The notes: generated by a model from the letters alone, not told the origin. A stretch of 64,000 bases of DNA from Hyparrhenia diplandra (GCA_015847255.1 JADLZK010008785.1:124001-188000), one strand, 5' to 3'. Numbered from the stretch's first letter, positions 1-12,565 are shown. Translations and numbers: made by a program.

Positions 1-898
1 GGCGTGCCATGCATCAGCATCACCCTCGAGATGAAGTATGTGGTTGTGGTAACTAGAACAACTAATTGACTGCTGATGGTGTTTAGTTGTTATGATCAAA
101 TTTATCGCCGTAGGTGTGTATACAAATTCATGTACATTTATCTATTAAGAAAAGAAGTCTTAAAGCACAAATATCATGGCCCTACGTATCTAGATAGATA
201 TAGGAGATGTGTTTCCATAGTCTGCTGAAGAAGGAGAGAGAGAAAACATATTTCCAATAGTAGAAAATTACTTTTATTAAAGAATGGAAGATAGGTAACA
301 TGATAGAGACGCCCTTGTACGGCTCTCCTGCATAAGAGTGGGGGCCATAATATGATTCCTTTTTACTTTTTAATCTCTGTTGGTCAGGACTTAATTATTT
401 GGACATATAAATAGGTTAAAATGTTAGAGGTGATAAAAGCCATGGATCTATTTTTCTTGTAATGAAAAGGTGAAAATATAATTATCACTCCTCTCTAGTT
501 TGGTTTATTTTCAAATAACTTCTCCTAAACTAATATGTTTATTTGCTCATCTAAATTGATAATGTCATTAGACACAGGATGCAACATGAGCCAAAATAAC
601 TTGAAGTAAGATTTCTACTAAATACAATGCATATTAATTAAAGAGAGATGGAGCTAGGTGACGTGCAAATAAAAACTACTATAGAGTATCTATTTTTGGT
701 TTTGTGTTAGAAACTAAACAAAGAGCTAGTATATGTGCGTCCAAAAAGATACACAAATTTTGTTAGCTCTAGCTCTAATTATCACGTCTCTCAAAATTCT
801 AGCTCATGTCGTCTACGGGTTTATAGACTAGTGTTTAACTAATATACTATATATTCAGCCTACTGTAAGCACAACTTGTTTGATCCAGCACTTAATAT
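1..898. other. AT-rich intergenic sequence, no gene seen
   Basis: No open frame with recognisable protein similarity and no clear transposon ends were seen. It precedes the broken resistance gene and may contain its lost 5' part, but nothing coding for a coiled-coil N-terminus is visible. Confidence 0.5.
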
Positions 899-3800
899 TT
901 GACCCCATTTATTGGTGCGGCTAGGCTGGACGGATACCTCCACACCTCTGCGTATCGGGATTTGGAACGGAAACTCAATAATTATACACACATGCAATGG
1001 AATGTTGGGGTCGGAGCCACAGCATGTTTTGCACGAGCTATATCAAGCATCGCCCGGGATGGTCTTATCAGGACACGTGATCCCTACGATCCCATAATAG
1101 AGGTGGACATGAAGCATGAATCATTTGTAGGAATAAGGAGTCTAAGCATTAATGGCAAGCTGGCCATCAAAGTGGGCGAGCAGCTCGGGCTACTGGACCA
1201 AGAGTACCGCAGGCTCAAGGCAGACGGGGAAGATCTGTGGTACTACACCTATGGTTGGGACACCTATGGCGCAGTCAATTGGAGGGCCTGGCAAGCTCAT
1301 TAGCTTCTCAAATATTCCAATTATTGTCTACCAAGAGATACCTGGCGGTGGTTGAGAACCTCGACGAACCCATCAAGACTACCATGGTGGTAGATGAACT
1401 CACAGACAACTCATTATTGTGTTTTCCTCCTCCTCGGTGGAAAGGGTCTTTCTGGCTCATATCCGCCACCTCCAAAGATGTCAAAGACAGGAGCAAGATA
1501 AGTTATCCTTATCTCATCACAGAATCCTATAGTTGGGATGATATGGTGATTCTTACTCTCTACTCACTGCATCAAGCAGCCAAGTACATCTTGGGTGCAA
1601 TTGGTGGCCACAAAGACGAGCAATATTGGCACCATGTGGCTGTCCGGTGCTTTCACTACGCCACCATGCTCCTCCTTGTTCCCCACTGTCGTCGTTCATC
1701 TTCTTCTCATCATGGAAATGCTGGAGGCCAGCCGAGCTATGTTGCTGGTTTAGCCGACGACATTATTACTTCAGATGAGCTAATACGTCAATGGTCTGCA
1801 CAAGGCCTCCTTGCTATCATCATCGACACAGAAAGAAGGACTGGTGAGACTAGTACTGGTGGCAGTACTAGTTCTTATGATGGCAACTATAGTGATATTT
1901 ACCAAGTTGGAAATGTCATCCTTGAAGCTTTCCAAGAGTACTCCTTGCTGCCGCAGCTCCCATTTTCTCTTTCTCCTGCGACGACTCAAGCTGAAGAAGC
2001 CACAAAATCTGCTGCTCACTTTCTAGCATGTCACAGCCTCATTGCAGAGCACCACACAACAGATAAACTTTGTGATGAAGACCATCCTAGGTTGCAATGC
2101 ATGCAGTGGATCTTACATGTGGGTGACGATGACCAAGGACGATACTTAAGCAGTACGGAATGGTTGAGGAGTGATGACAGAGCTAGTAGCGGCCCAACCA
2201 CTCTCATTTTAAGGCATTGCTCACAGCAATCAAGGTTGCTTGCAATGCTTGATCATTTGATGGCTAAGCTCCCATTTCTATGTTTTCTTGATCTCTCCTA
2301 TTCCTCAGTTGAATCACTCCCTCCTTCGGTTTCTTGTCTCCAGATGCTAAAGTTGCTTTACCTCTCGTATACTCCACTAAAATCACTCCCTCCTTCAATT
2401 TTCTGTCTCCAGAAGCTCCAATTTCTTTTCCTCAGGGGTTTCTATAACATGACAAGTCCATTCAACTTCTCAGATACTACTGATATAAAAACTCCTCTTC
2501 CAGAAAACAACAACACCACCAAATAATTGGCTTGCTCCACCTTGATCTTTCCTTCTCAAATATAAAGACATTCCACTGCAACTTCTTCCGTAGGATGCCT
2601 AATCTACAAGAGCTCTTGCTTCTCAAGTGTTGTAACCTTGAAGAACTGCCACCCACCACAGCTACCTTGTCTAGTCTAGAAAAACTCGAGCTCGAAGGTA
2701 CTCAAATTAAATCTTTCCCAGGGAAAATGTTTGAAGATATGAAGAAGCTTGTATCAGTCAAGATAATCAAGAACAAGGAATTGGTTTGTGCACCAGCAGA
2801 GTTGTTTTCTCAAGCAAGTGGGTTGATCAATCTACACATTGAAGGATATGAATCAATTACAGAGGTAGAGTTAACCTTAGAGGGGCATCCAAGCTTGAGA
2901 TCATTCTCATTTATTGGCGCACCTCACTTGAAGCGGTTGTCCTTGCGTGGATGTAGGAAGTTGGAGTATGTTGACATTAAGGAGGTGGGTACTTTGGAGG
3001 AGCTTGATCTGTCTGCTACGGCTATCAAGGAACTCCGAGACAACATCCCTAATCTTCCCCGGCTTAGGCGATTGCTTCTCATGGGTGTTCCCTCCCTGAG
3101 ATGATTTCCATGGCATAAGGTGGAGAGATTTCCGGATGTGTTTTGCTTGGATCAATGCTCAAATGGATCCATGAATCATTTTGATCCACAAGTTGCTCAA
3201 GTTTGCGTAAATGATTCTAGATTGTTTCACAGCTTCGATTATGACACCAAGAATTTAGTAAGGGCTGGAGAACTTTTGAAATCTTTCTATGTTCGAGTTA
3301 AATCATGCAAGGCCACAACAAGGAAGATGCAGGATGGAGAGGACATGGTGACAACCAACACACTTGAGGTGGCACCACTAGCCTATGCTGACGTAAACCA
3401 TCGGTATCTGACTACCGCAGTCTCTATGGTGTCAATGGATGACGTGCCTCCTTTTCGGAAGACTGTGCGTCACGTGGAGATCTCAGCTGTTGATCGGTAT
3501 CCCCATGGTCTGAAGTATCTTGTGGAAGTCACCAAATCAATTAGCATGTGGGATGATACTCATGTCTCATGCCTCCATGATCTTAGTGTTGATTTGGCTG
3601 AGCTGGAGGAATGCAAGCTCCGATGGTGCCATAATACGGTGCATGTCTTTTATTACGGGATACCAAATCTGAAGAATGTATCTGTCTCCCATCTCAAAAG
3701 TCTAACCCATTTCTATAGGACACAACATAGTGGTATTCATTTCAATGCATTGAAGCACCTCGTCTTAGAGGACTGCCCGAGGTTGGAGGGCGTCGTGGCA

Positions 3801-4242
3801 CATAATTGTGAGCTACCAAGCCTCGAGACACTGGACATCCTCTTCTGCTACAACCTCAAGGCAATTTTTCTACTACGACATCCGTTACTCTTCTTGGAAG
3901 AACTACCGGCTCCCGTGTCTCCGAAGGATACGGCTGCAGGAGCTGCCACTGCTGAAGCATCTCCACGAGGACAACACCATGACGGCGCCCGCGTGGGAGG
4001 AGCTCCACGTCCGTGGCTGCTGGAGCTTGCGTTGCCTCCCGCGCTTCATCCCACAACAACCAGACAAGAAGGCCGCCGTGAAGGTGAGCGGCGAGCGGGC
4101 ATGGTGGGACAAGCTGCGCTGGGACCAGGACCAGGACCAGGATGGCGACACACCCCTGCGCCGCGACTGCTACGAGCCCATGCTTCCCCCAGCTTTCGCT
4201 TCGCACCGTGAGCGGGTCGTCATCGAGAGCTACCTCAGATGA
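899..4242 (+). pseudogene. Broken NB-ARC/LRR (NLR) disease-resistance gene
   Basis: NLR proteins are cytoplasmic immune receptors that bind nucleotide through an NB-ARC domain and sense ligands or partners through leucine-rich repeats. Reading moves through three frames. Frame 2 from 899 has a P-loop-like GVGATA at 1007-1024 (the usual lysine is alanine). Frame 1 from 1237 has a kinase-2-like RYLAVVENLD, an RNBS-B-like GSFWLISAT, a winged-helix motif DELIRQWSAQGLL, then LRRs such as LCFLDLSYSSVESLPPSV. Frame 3 from about 2527 continues the LRRs (LHLDLSFSNIKTF). An in-frame TGA lies at 3102-3104, and the same frame resumes at once with FPWHKVERFPD. Frame 1 returns near 3870 and gives the typical rice NLR tail (WEELHVRGCW, LPPAFASHRERVVIESYLR), ending at 4242. 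That makes three frameshifts plus one stop. No coiled-coil N-terminus is seen. It is most likely a pseudogene; sequence error could explain some but hardly all lesions. Confidence 0.85.
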
Positions 4243-4376
4243 ATGAATGGATAAATATACCATTCTCTTCTCGGTACGCCATGTGATTTCAGTTTCCATC
4301 TTGTTTGTTATATATTAGCTCCATCGTATATATACTAGTTTTATTTATCCTCCCGATCAACTTCTAATGTCTATGA

Positions 4377-5430
4377 GTTTTAATCTATTTTATTTTATTT
4401 GTCCATGAATTCCACAGCAGCCAGCCAGCATCCGCCCACACGGATTACATGCATACATACATCCGGATCGGAGTTGGAGTCACTCGCTCTCTCACCATGC
4501 CCTGTCTTCCATGCTGCTTCAGTTTCGTGTTCGCCAACATATATGCGTGTCTTCCATGATGATTTGATTGCTCTCCATGTGTGATTAGCACGCCGCTCGA
4601 TCGTGACTCATCGGTGCGTGCAACTAATAAGGTATGGTTTGTCACGCTGGTTCGTTTATCGACCGGCCGGCCTCCCAGCACCAGGACGGCCCATCCAGTT
4701 GTGGCAGCTGAACCAGATATATTCCAGTGTGTTACATACGTACTGCATCGTGTATTCATGTGTTGTTATGTGCTTGCTTCATTGAATTTCTACGGTGACC
4801 TTGCTTGCCCGTGTGTGAAGGTCATGTGTCTGATGTACATTATTATAGTAATAAGTTTGCTTGCTGCAACTACACTTGTATGTATCAGAGTGACAGCAGC
4901 TTCTGTAGCTTTCCGCTCATCATAATAAGCATGGCCATGAGGCAATCTATCTCCACATGCTAAATTGTTAGATGAGTCGTGCGTGTATGCTTTGTACGTG
5001 TTGTTGAAGTCTTTGTTATTTGATTCATCCTTCCAAGCTTTCAACTGGTATGTAAGTATAATTTAGTTGGCTTTGTGTGGAAGTAAAGCACGGGACACAT
5101 ATTATTTATTGAAATCAGGTAGCTTTGCTCTTTAATTACTCCTGTTTATTTTGTGTTTCAAAAGAAACACACACACATGTTCACACACTAATAGGTGTGG
5201 AAGTAAAGCGCCTTCAGGCATGACGAGCACCTCCACAGCCTCCGTCACAGCCGCGATCAGCTTCCAATATCTATCAATTTTAATCCAATTTATTTGTCCA
5301 TTCCACAGGAGCCAGCATCCGCCGACGCTGCGCATCCGGAGTTGGAGTCACTCACTCTCTCACCATGCCTGTCTTCCATGCCACTTCAGTTTCGTATTCG
5401 CCAACTTGTGCGTTCATGTCTTCCATGATT
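4377..5430. repeat. Diverged direct duplication downstream of the NLR
   Basis: The segment at about 4377-4562 recurs at about 5275-5430. Shared blocks include ggagttggagtcactc, ctctcaccatgcc, tgtcttccatgc and gtcttccatgat, with small indels between them. A short block, gtgtggaagtaaagc, also occurs at about 5076 and 5198. The intervening sequence (4563-5274) has no recognisable gene. Confidence 0.7.
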
Positions 5431-5440
5431 TCACTACTAC

Positions 5441-5475
5441 AGAATATGACATCACCGACGGGTCCAAACCCTCCC
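5441..5475 (+). mobile_element. CACTA-like terminus fragment
   Basis: The sequence begins CACTACTACAGAA and is followed by an accgacggg motif. Both resemble the ends and subterminal repeats of grass CACTA (En/Spm) transposons. No matching inverted terminus was found within the next 1.5 kb, so this is at best a fragment. Confidence 0.35.
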
Positions 5476-6781
5476 TGTACTACCGAAAAATGAACCAGCA
5501 GTAGAAATGCGGTAGTTATGACTCTGTGATCACTTCGGGGATACCCAGCAGTGTTGTCGTCTTAAAAAAGGCCACCAAGCATGCTCCATGCATGCCGCGA
5601 CTGGAGCATGCTCGCTATCCCATCCGCTATCCCTATCCGCTGCCATGGTGGTTGGCTATCGCCGCTACCGCCGCTACCGCCATCAAGCGCTTCATTCAAG
5701 AACAAATTCGTACACCACAAACAAAGAAGTGATTTAACACATCACGAATTAACTCATTCATAAATCGATTCATAAATCACATACAAAGGAGCAGGGCTCA
5801 ACACATCACAAATTCGCATAGGAAAGAGAGACAAGAGGGAAAATCATGGTCTAGGAAGCCGACAATCTCCTCCGTCATGCCCGCATCCGGTGGATCTTGC
5901 CCCATGTATAACCACATGCATGCACCATAGCAAAGAATAGTTATTTATTAAGAGAAAAATCACAGAGCAACTAAAAATAGAAGGAATTGAAGAGCGGAAG
6001 GAACACAGCACGAGGGGATGCATGGATGTAGGACGTACCGGCAGCCATCGACCGTCGCTTCTCGAGTATCCGTCCGTCTGAGATCCACAACGCAAAATGG
6101 ATCTGAGCATGGAGGGGAGGAGAGGGAGTGTATCGGCGCATGGAGGGGCCTTCCTGTTTGTGAGCTGAACTATTCCTATTTACTCTAACAGCCTGAACAC
6201 AGGGGCTAACTCCATCAAAACCATAACAGTTCCTATGTTTCCAAATTTGCTAGATTGATCAATGTATTAGGCCTCTTACAAATATTTTTCACGGGCATTA
6301 CAAAATGCGGTGGCTATATTTATTCTTTGAAGAAGCAAAACAAGTTTGAAGGATTAAAGGAGGATAAAACCAAACAAGTATGAGGTGACTGTGTGGGTCA
6401 AAATAAGCTGTCATCAGGTATGGGCTATATGTAATATTACATATTTGTTTCGTGTGTGTGTATGTATAGTTTATCAACAAATTCAGCTTAACCTTTGGAC
6501 CTGGTTTACTTGGTAACGTCGTATCACATCTTTCCATCGCCCTATTGCTTTCTGCACGCTAATCTTTATAAGGCCCCCATTCATGACCCCAATCCCAGGT
6601 GGAAGGAACATGTCAGAGCTTTAGAAGTTTTAAAAGTAAGCCTTTGGAATGCATCATCTTTGCCCACTGTTGGGGATGCTTTCATTTCCACTAAATCCAC
6701 TGACATATGTTTCTCTTTCTCTGTATATAGGTGACAAAAGGCCTCTATTTGGACCTCATTGTTATTGGAGTGCCAAGCCTC
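5476..6781. other. Intergenic sequence without a recognised gene
   Basis: Short open frames are present, including one around 6495-6734 that ends at a plausible splice donor-like site, but none resembles a known protein. The compositional pattern is mixed and no transposon ends are clear. Confidence 0.4.
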
Positions 6782-6799
6782 AAGAATAGTTCACAAAAA

Positions 6800-7103
6800 A
6801 GTCAAGGGGCTTCACGGTGCAATGGCAAAGGCCATTGGTTGGGGGGTTCCCACCGGGGTTCAAATCTGGGTGCAAGAACACTTTATCCCTGGATTTATTT
6901 CGGATTTTCCCAAGACTGTGCATTAAGTGGTAGGCGGCGTCCCCCGTCGATAGCGAGGCGCCCGATGGTGACTTCGAACTTCAAGATTTGCCGGCTCAGT
7001 CCCTTCGAAGGTGCTCATAGGGGTAGGGTTTTGCGCACGTGTGTTCATAGGGGTGAGTGCGTGCGTGTTGAGGCGTCTGCGTTGTAATGTGTAATCTCAA
7101 AAA
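6800..7103 (+). mobile_element. tRNA-derived SINE with 18-bp target duplication
   Basis: The element of about 304 bp is bounded by a perfect 18-bp direct repeat, aagaatagttcacaaaaa, at 6782-6799 and 7104-7121. Near its 5' end it has a box-A-like stretch (tggcaaaggc) and a box-B-like ggttcaaatc, as expected of an internal RNA polymerase III promoter. The 3' end is aatctc followed by a short A run. The target duplication and A-tail fit LINE-dependent retrotransposition. A 5'-truncated relative lies in the other orientation at 29874-29985. Confidence 0.85.
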
Positions 7104-7121
7104 AAGAATAGTTCACAAAAA

Positions 7122-8195
7122 TTAAGAACACTTTGGAGAATACAGTCAACACATTAACTAGAGATATTACTTCAAGTAAATTGAATTGAATTTCCTATTA
7201 TACTTCGTGGTAAGTTTTTGATAAGTGTCTTTCTAATTCATGTAGTGTTATTTGGAGATAATCACCTAATTTTATTGTGTCGCAGTCTTTTCTCCTGAAT
7301 GACACACAAAATTCTCCATACCTACCCCTTCATTACCTTCATGTTCTCTCTGTATTATTTCTCTTGGTAATTGTCCCTGTAACATGCTTCTGTCTAAAAT
7401 CTTTGTGTTCTGAAAAAAGCTAATGTATCCAGAGTTGTGAAGATTAGTACCATATTCCCGTCTTCTGTTGAAATACAACCACTGGTGCAGGCAGTCGCAT
7501 CAAGTGGCAAGCAATTTGTGGTGCAGAAACTAGAAACTAGCTGAACATGAGATTTATATATCAGAAAAAAGTGCTTACTGGTCTCAAGGCATTTTCAGTA
7601 CGTATCCTATTAGCATGTAGCCTAGCTGTGCTATCAAGTGGCAAGGCATTTTCAGTCGCATCCATGTTTTAAAACTACTAGTAGTTTGTTTATCACATGT
7701 TTATTTACATTACACATGTAATAGCTCGATCAGCATACAGCACAACTAGGGCTGGATCACGAGCTAAGAACATAAGCTCTTGAAAAAAAAAAAAAATATT
7801 GGATGCATATATTGCCTCTACTGATAAGTCCATACAAGGAACGGACAAGAGAACTGTTGGTGTCAAAGGGTGTGCTAATATATCTGAAATTGAACAACAA
7901 TTCCAAATACAACTTCCAGATGTGCAGACAGGTTGTGGTATTTTTGCATGACAGCTATATGGACATCCATACTGTATTTGCAAGATACACATGTTTGCAT
8001 TATATATTCTTCTTAGCTCTGACATACTATTAAAAAAGAAAGAGTCACAAAATAAATAGTGAAGAGAAAGATACAATAATTTAGCACTACAATCCAAACG
8101 GAATTGTTCTCATGGCATCAAATTTATCATAGCTACTAAGTATCACAATTCTCATCTCATGGCTAACTAAAAAAAAAAAGGTACTGTAATAATTA
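7122..8195. other. Intergenic sequence, no gene seen
   Basis: This is AT-rich sequence with simple A runs (around 7783 and 8169). Short open frames on both strands show no recognisable motif. Confidence 0.45.
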
Positions 8196-9519
8196 TTAGA
8201 CACTAGTGATCCGAAGGAGGCTGTCCGTATAGGGCACAGAGTTGAAGCTCCAGAGGTTCTTCCATTTCTGCGCCGACGACCCTGGTACCTCATACGATCC
8301 ATCTCGCACACGGTGCTCAGCTTAGAGGTTGCCAAATCATATTCATAGAGAACAAAATCACTCCACAAGAGCATTCGGCTACCGCCGGCAACAAGAGCCA
8401 TCAGGCGGCACAGACGCGGGGAGAGTGAAAGGGACAGAGTAGCGGCTCCCACCGGCCATGGCGCATGCCGTCATCGTCTACTGGCATCGCCCAGATGGTC
8501 ACGGACACATCACTGGTGCGGGCCGTGAGGCAGAGCTCCCCGGCCATGCAGTGCATCCAACGTGAAGTCGTCAGATGGGTACAGTGACCCTGGTAGCTCG
8601 ACAACATCGAACTCCTCGCCCCGCTATGGCAAGGCGGGCGAGACCTCGTGGAATTGGCTGATGGTTTTGAGCCGTGTCAACAAAACCAGAAAATGAAGCC
8701 TTTCACTGTCACACCGGTCTGCCATCTCCGGAGGGGGCACAATGGACCTTCCCACATCTCTGTCCAAGCCTCACCGTCGCCACCGCCCACAGTGAACACC
8801 TCCATCCCCATCTGAATTCCAGCTGGATTATAGTAGCCACACATGTTTGGGAGAGTGTCATAACTTCGGTAGAAGGCCTGAAAGACCTTGTACTTGCCGG
8901 TGCGTGGATCCAAGCCAAGACCAACACAATGGCAGGTTCTTGGGGCATGCCGTGGGTTGTTGCGGTGGCTTTTGGGCAGCGTGACTGTGTCCCCAGTGGC
9001 AGGGTTGGATAGGTAGAGCTTCTTTTCGGTGGGAGCGAGCACCAGGCCGTCACAGTGGGCAAAGAAGCCCACCCGGTTGGACTTGCTGGCGCCCAAGTCC
9101 TTGGCATGCATGAACCTTGCTGTCTGCTGCTGGCCATGGCCATTATTGGAGTCGGAGGCACTTTGCTGCCACTGCCATTGGTAGCAATAGGAGCGGATTT
9201 GGTTGGAGAAGGTGGTCGGCCAGCCACCCTCCTTGACCTCCTCACATGGGATGGCACGGTCAAGGGTTACCGGGGAGATGAGGAAGGAGGGTTCCTGCTC
9301 CCATCTCATGGCTGACCACCGTAGGTGAGCACTTAGGAATAAGGGGTTATTGATGATGGCTCGCCAGGCCTTGCACACGGCTCTGCAATGCAGGAGGGAC
9401 TTGACAGGCAGACGCACCAAGATGTCCTCAACTATCTCGTCTGACAGCTCAGGAACAGGTGCTTGTGGTGTGCTCGCCTTCCTCGTCTTCCTTGTCTTTA
9501 TGGCCATATCGTCGTCCAT
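8196..9519 (-). pseudogene. F-box protein gene with multiple frameshifts
   Basis: F-box proteins recruit substrates to SCF ubiquitin ligases. Translation probably starts at 9519 (MDDDMAIKTRKTRK); an upstream in-frame ATG at 9645 gives an unlikely extension. The F-box follows directly (ELSDEIVEDILVRLPVKSLL, then CRAVCKAWRAIINNPLFLS). Next come F-box-associated beta-propeller-type motifs (DGLVLAP, YLSNPATGDTVTLP, VGLGLDPRTGKYKVF). The open frame breaks at about 8677 after VKGFIFWFC. Continuation in other frames is clear: ELCLTARTSDVSVTIWAMPV near 8480-8540, LMALVAGGSRMLLWSDFVLY near 8350-8405, and the family-typical ending QKWKNLWSFNSVPYTDSLL, which stops at 8196-8198. At least four frame changes occur in the last 480 bases. 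It is either a pseudogene or locally poor sequence; the first 280 codons are intact. Confidence 0.85.
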
Positions 9520-9645
9520 GCAGCAAGAAAAAGAAAAAGCATCAATTGCGATGACCAGCATAGGGTGTGTACACATACATATATGGTCATCATAATAATG
9601 TTGTACTCGGAGTAGGAGACGGTCTCTTATTCTGACTCGGAGCAT

Positions 9646-10430
9646 CCTTTTGCTTAACCAAAGGTATCACAGATTCATACTCCTAGAAATGGACCCTTTT
9701 ATATATAATAAATAAATGATTGTTGTGTATAAGAATAGAAGAAAAAAAGCATCTGGAGGGATGGATAGATCTGTGATATTCGGAATGAAATTGCAGCATA
9801 CGACTTACATCATCACCAAAGGCCGGACCTTTCGCCACAGTGCTGCAGCACTGGATGCTTGGTTCAGCATCAGATGCGGCAGAAATCACGCGGCGAAGTC
9901 GCCGACGAGGGCGCGCTCCGTCAGGCATCGGGGGCCTCCGTCAGCAGGCGGCGAAACAGATCCGGTGACTTGTAGCCCGTCCCAGCCGGTGGACGACGGA
10001 GGGGCGGCACGGCACGGCATGCCCTAATTTCCGGCCACCTGGTCGGTTCGCCGGACCTGATGAGCCGCCACCGACGCTTCCCGCCTGGATGAAGCGGCGC
10101 GCTCTAACAGCAGCTCGCCGGCTGCCGGACTCCACCATAGCAGGGCAAGGGCGAGACGGGAAAGGCAGTAGATTGGGGGCTTCCGGAGGCGGAGACGGAG
10201 AGTGAGTAGAAATGGGCTCCTGCCTGGCCTGGCCTCAGTGAGTAGAAATGGGCTTTCGGCCCACCACAGGGCTCGCGAAGGAAGAGGCTCAAGACAGGCC
10301 TCTGGTGGCCGGTTTGGGCCACGTCAGGAGGAGGGGCAGCTGGCCTTGCTGCACAGCCGGCTGGGCTGGTTGAACAAAGGAAAAACATTTTTTTCCTTTC
10401 TAATATTTCCAATGAATTTGAGAAAATAAA
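9646..10430. other. Intergenic, partly GC-rich, no recognised gene
   Basis: 9840-10380 is GC-rich with open frames on both strands, but none shows a known domain. A short direct repeat, agtgagtagaaatgggct, occurs at about 10202 and 10237. Confidence 0.4.
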
Positions 10431-10439
10431 ATAGATTCA

Positions 10440-11333
10440 ATTGCGATTCAAATAGAGTTTTGATTCAGGTTCGAATCGAGGAATAAATTCGGGAAGAAGT
10501 GAGATCAATTCACAAAGAAGTTTGGCGGGAATTTCCACCAAGGACAATGAGAAGGTTGCGAGGGGATTCGTGAGTATGTTAAAGTGATATTTAATTTGAA
10601 GTAAACGAGGTTGAGAGAGGGACTTCCGGTTGTTGCCAACACGATTAGAAAGGATCCGTGAGAGAGTCAAAGCGGGGGTTTCAAAATGAACCCCGCAAGA
10701 AATGGGGGTTTGGTCTAGTATGGCTTGGCATAGCCATCGTTGGTTGGTTGTGGCCTCTATTGGCGGCCCTTGGTTGTTCGTGACTACCTATAGCGGCTAG
10801 GGTTGGCTAGGAGGTGCTCAATGGTTGGTTAGGTCAGGGGATGTCGGCATGGTTCTCTTCTTGTCGACGGAGACGCGTCGTTGTTGCGGTCTTGAGATAC
10901 GAGAGATAAGGCAAAAAGAAGAGGGAAACATTCCGATTGAGCTATGGAGATCTCGAGAGAGACTTTAGAGAAGATTTGGAAGAGCATCCAGGAGACGAGA
11001 GGGGTTCGAGAGGAAACTCGGGACAAAATACGAGAGTCAACAAGTAAGATGGGAATGATCCGAGTTGGGGCATAAGATGTCTCCAAAAATTATTGGGAGA
11101 ATGTTTGGAGCGCAAAAGAAAAGAATTGCTATGGATTTGTGCACTCCGACACAAAAACCCCGACTCGCCTACAAAGCTCCAACACAATTCTACAAACAAT
11201 TCTATATGAATGCAACGTTTTGCTAGTGGGTCAACTTACGCTTGACCTAGCATCTACATGATTCACACATTGCGGGGAAAAATTTAAAAAGTTCGTATTA
11301 TTTTTTGGCTTCTCAAAAATCCGGGTTGTTACA
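10440..11333 (-). mobile_element. Probable LTR fragment of a Gypsy-type element
   Basis: Read on the minus strand, the right edge begins TGTAACAACCCGGATTTTTG at 11333. This is the common 5' start of many grass Gypsy-type LTRs (TGTAACACCCGG...). The segment extends leftward for some 900 bp of non-coding sequence. I could not define the left end or find a partner LTR or a primer-binding site. The call rests mainly on the terminal motif. Confidence 0.45.
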
Positions 11334-11341
11334 GAGTGGCA

Positions 11342-12565
11342 TCAAGGGCACCCTGCACCGCTGGGCGTTCGCACGTCGACATCGTCGAGGGAGGATGCGT
11401 GGCCTAGCTGGAGACGTGCCCAGACCTCTGCGCTAATTGGGCAGCTGAAGAACACACGGTGACGGTCCTCGACTCCGACAAGACACACGCTCTCACAGCG
11501 TGCATGATCAAGAATGTGCTTGGCATGGAGGTTTTCACGCTGCATCGAGCCTATCTTTGAAATAGAGCCACGAGAATATCTTCACTTTGTTGGGAACTCG
11601 GACGCGGGATGCGTTGTCCGTGGATATCGCCCTTCAAAGATTGGAGACCGCCAACGCGCGGTAAGCATCCTTGGTGGTGTATTTTTGCCGGTGAGCTTCA
11701 TAAGGCGAACATCCGGTGCATCGCCGATTTGGAATGCCCGCAAGCAAGAGAGCAAGGAAGCTAGCTAGGAACTAGCGGCATTAGTGAGCCGGGGGCGGAG
11801 GCACAACTCAAAACATGATCTGAAAACTCTCTGAATGGACACATTAGGCCGTGTTGTGTGAGTGCAGAGAGCGGAGTGAGTGATGAATAGGGGCCATCGG
11901 GGAGCCATTTATCGAACCAGAAGGAGGTGGAGGCGCCATCGTGGACAGTTACAGTAGTGAGAGATCGGTAGGTGAGTAACTTGTCATTGACGATTTTCCA
12001 AATAAGGTTGTTACCGTTTGACTCGACCTGGTCAAGGGCGTTGGAGCCCTGGAGGAGCCATTCCTTCCATGGCGATTCAGTATCGGAGAAGAGCTTGTCG
12101 AGGAATTTCATGAGTAAACACCGGTTCTGGACTTCTAAATCCTTAACACCAAGACCGCCCTGGTCTTTACTTAACTGAACCGTGTCCCAGGAAACCAAAC
12201 ATTTCGAGCCATGACATTTGTCCTCCCGAGTCCAAAAGAAGGCACGGCGGCGCCTGTCCACGGCATGAATAATTGTTTTGGGAATAGCCATCGCGGCCAT
12301 GTAGTGTATAGGGATGGACGTGAGGACAGCAGAGGACATGATTAGTCCGCCAACCCCTGTTAAGGAGGGAAGCACTCCACCCAGAGAGGTGCTTGTTGAC
12401 GAGAGAGATGAGGGGAAGGCAATCAGCAACACCGATTTTGTTTGGGGTAAGGGGAAGGCCCAGGTACGGCTGGGGGAAGGTGGAAACGGAGGTACCGAAG
12501 GATGGTGCATTTTCTTTAATTGTTGTCCTAAAGGATGGAGTACATGAGGCTTGGATGTATCGCAC
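11342..12565 (-). mobile_element. L1-type LINE fragment (reverse transcriptase end and zf-RVT)
   Basis: Minus-strand reading gives the C-terminal part of a plant L1-type ORF2. The order is YLGLPLTPNKIGVADCLPLI and LSGWSASLLNRG (12565 side), then after a frameshift near 12360 LIMSSAVLTSIPIHYMAAM, RRAFFWT, and DQGGLGVKDLEVQNRCLLMK. The zf-RVT region follows in other frames (VPNKVKIFSWLYFKDRL, ENLHAKHILDHARCES, DRHRVFFSCPISAEVWARL). The element is 5'-truncated and frameshifted, so it is non-functional. Its left edge lies within 9 bp of the LTR-like end at 11333, suggesting the LTR element inserted into it. Confidence 0.85.

Noticed and set aside
6495..6734. Open frame with a plausible downstream splice site as an exon
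   Set aside because: No recognisable protein similarity and no partner exon.
9055..9315. Plus-strand open frame inside the F-box gene
   Set aside because: Antisense shadow; the minus strand encodes the F-box protein.
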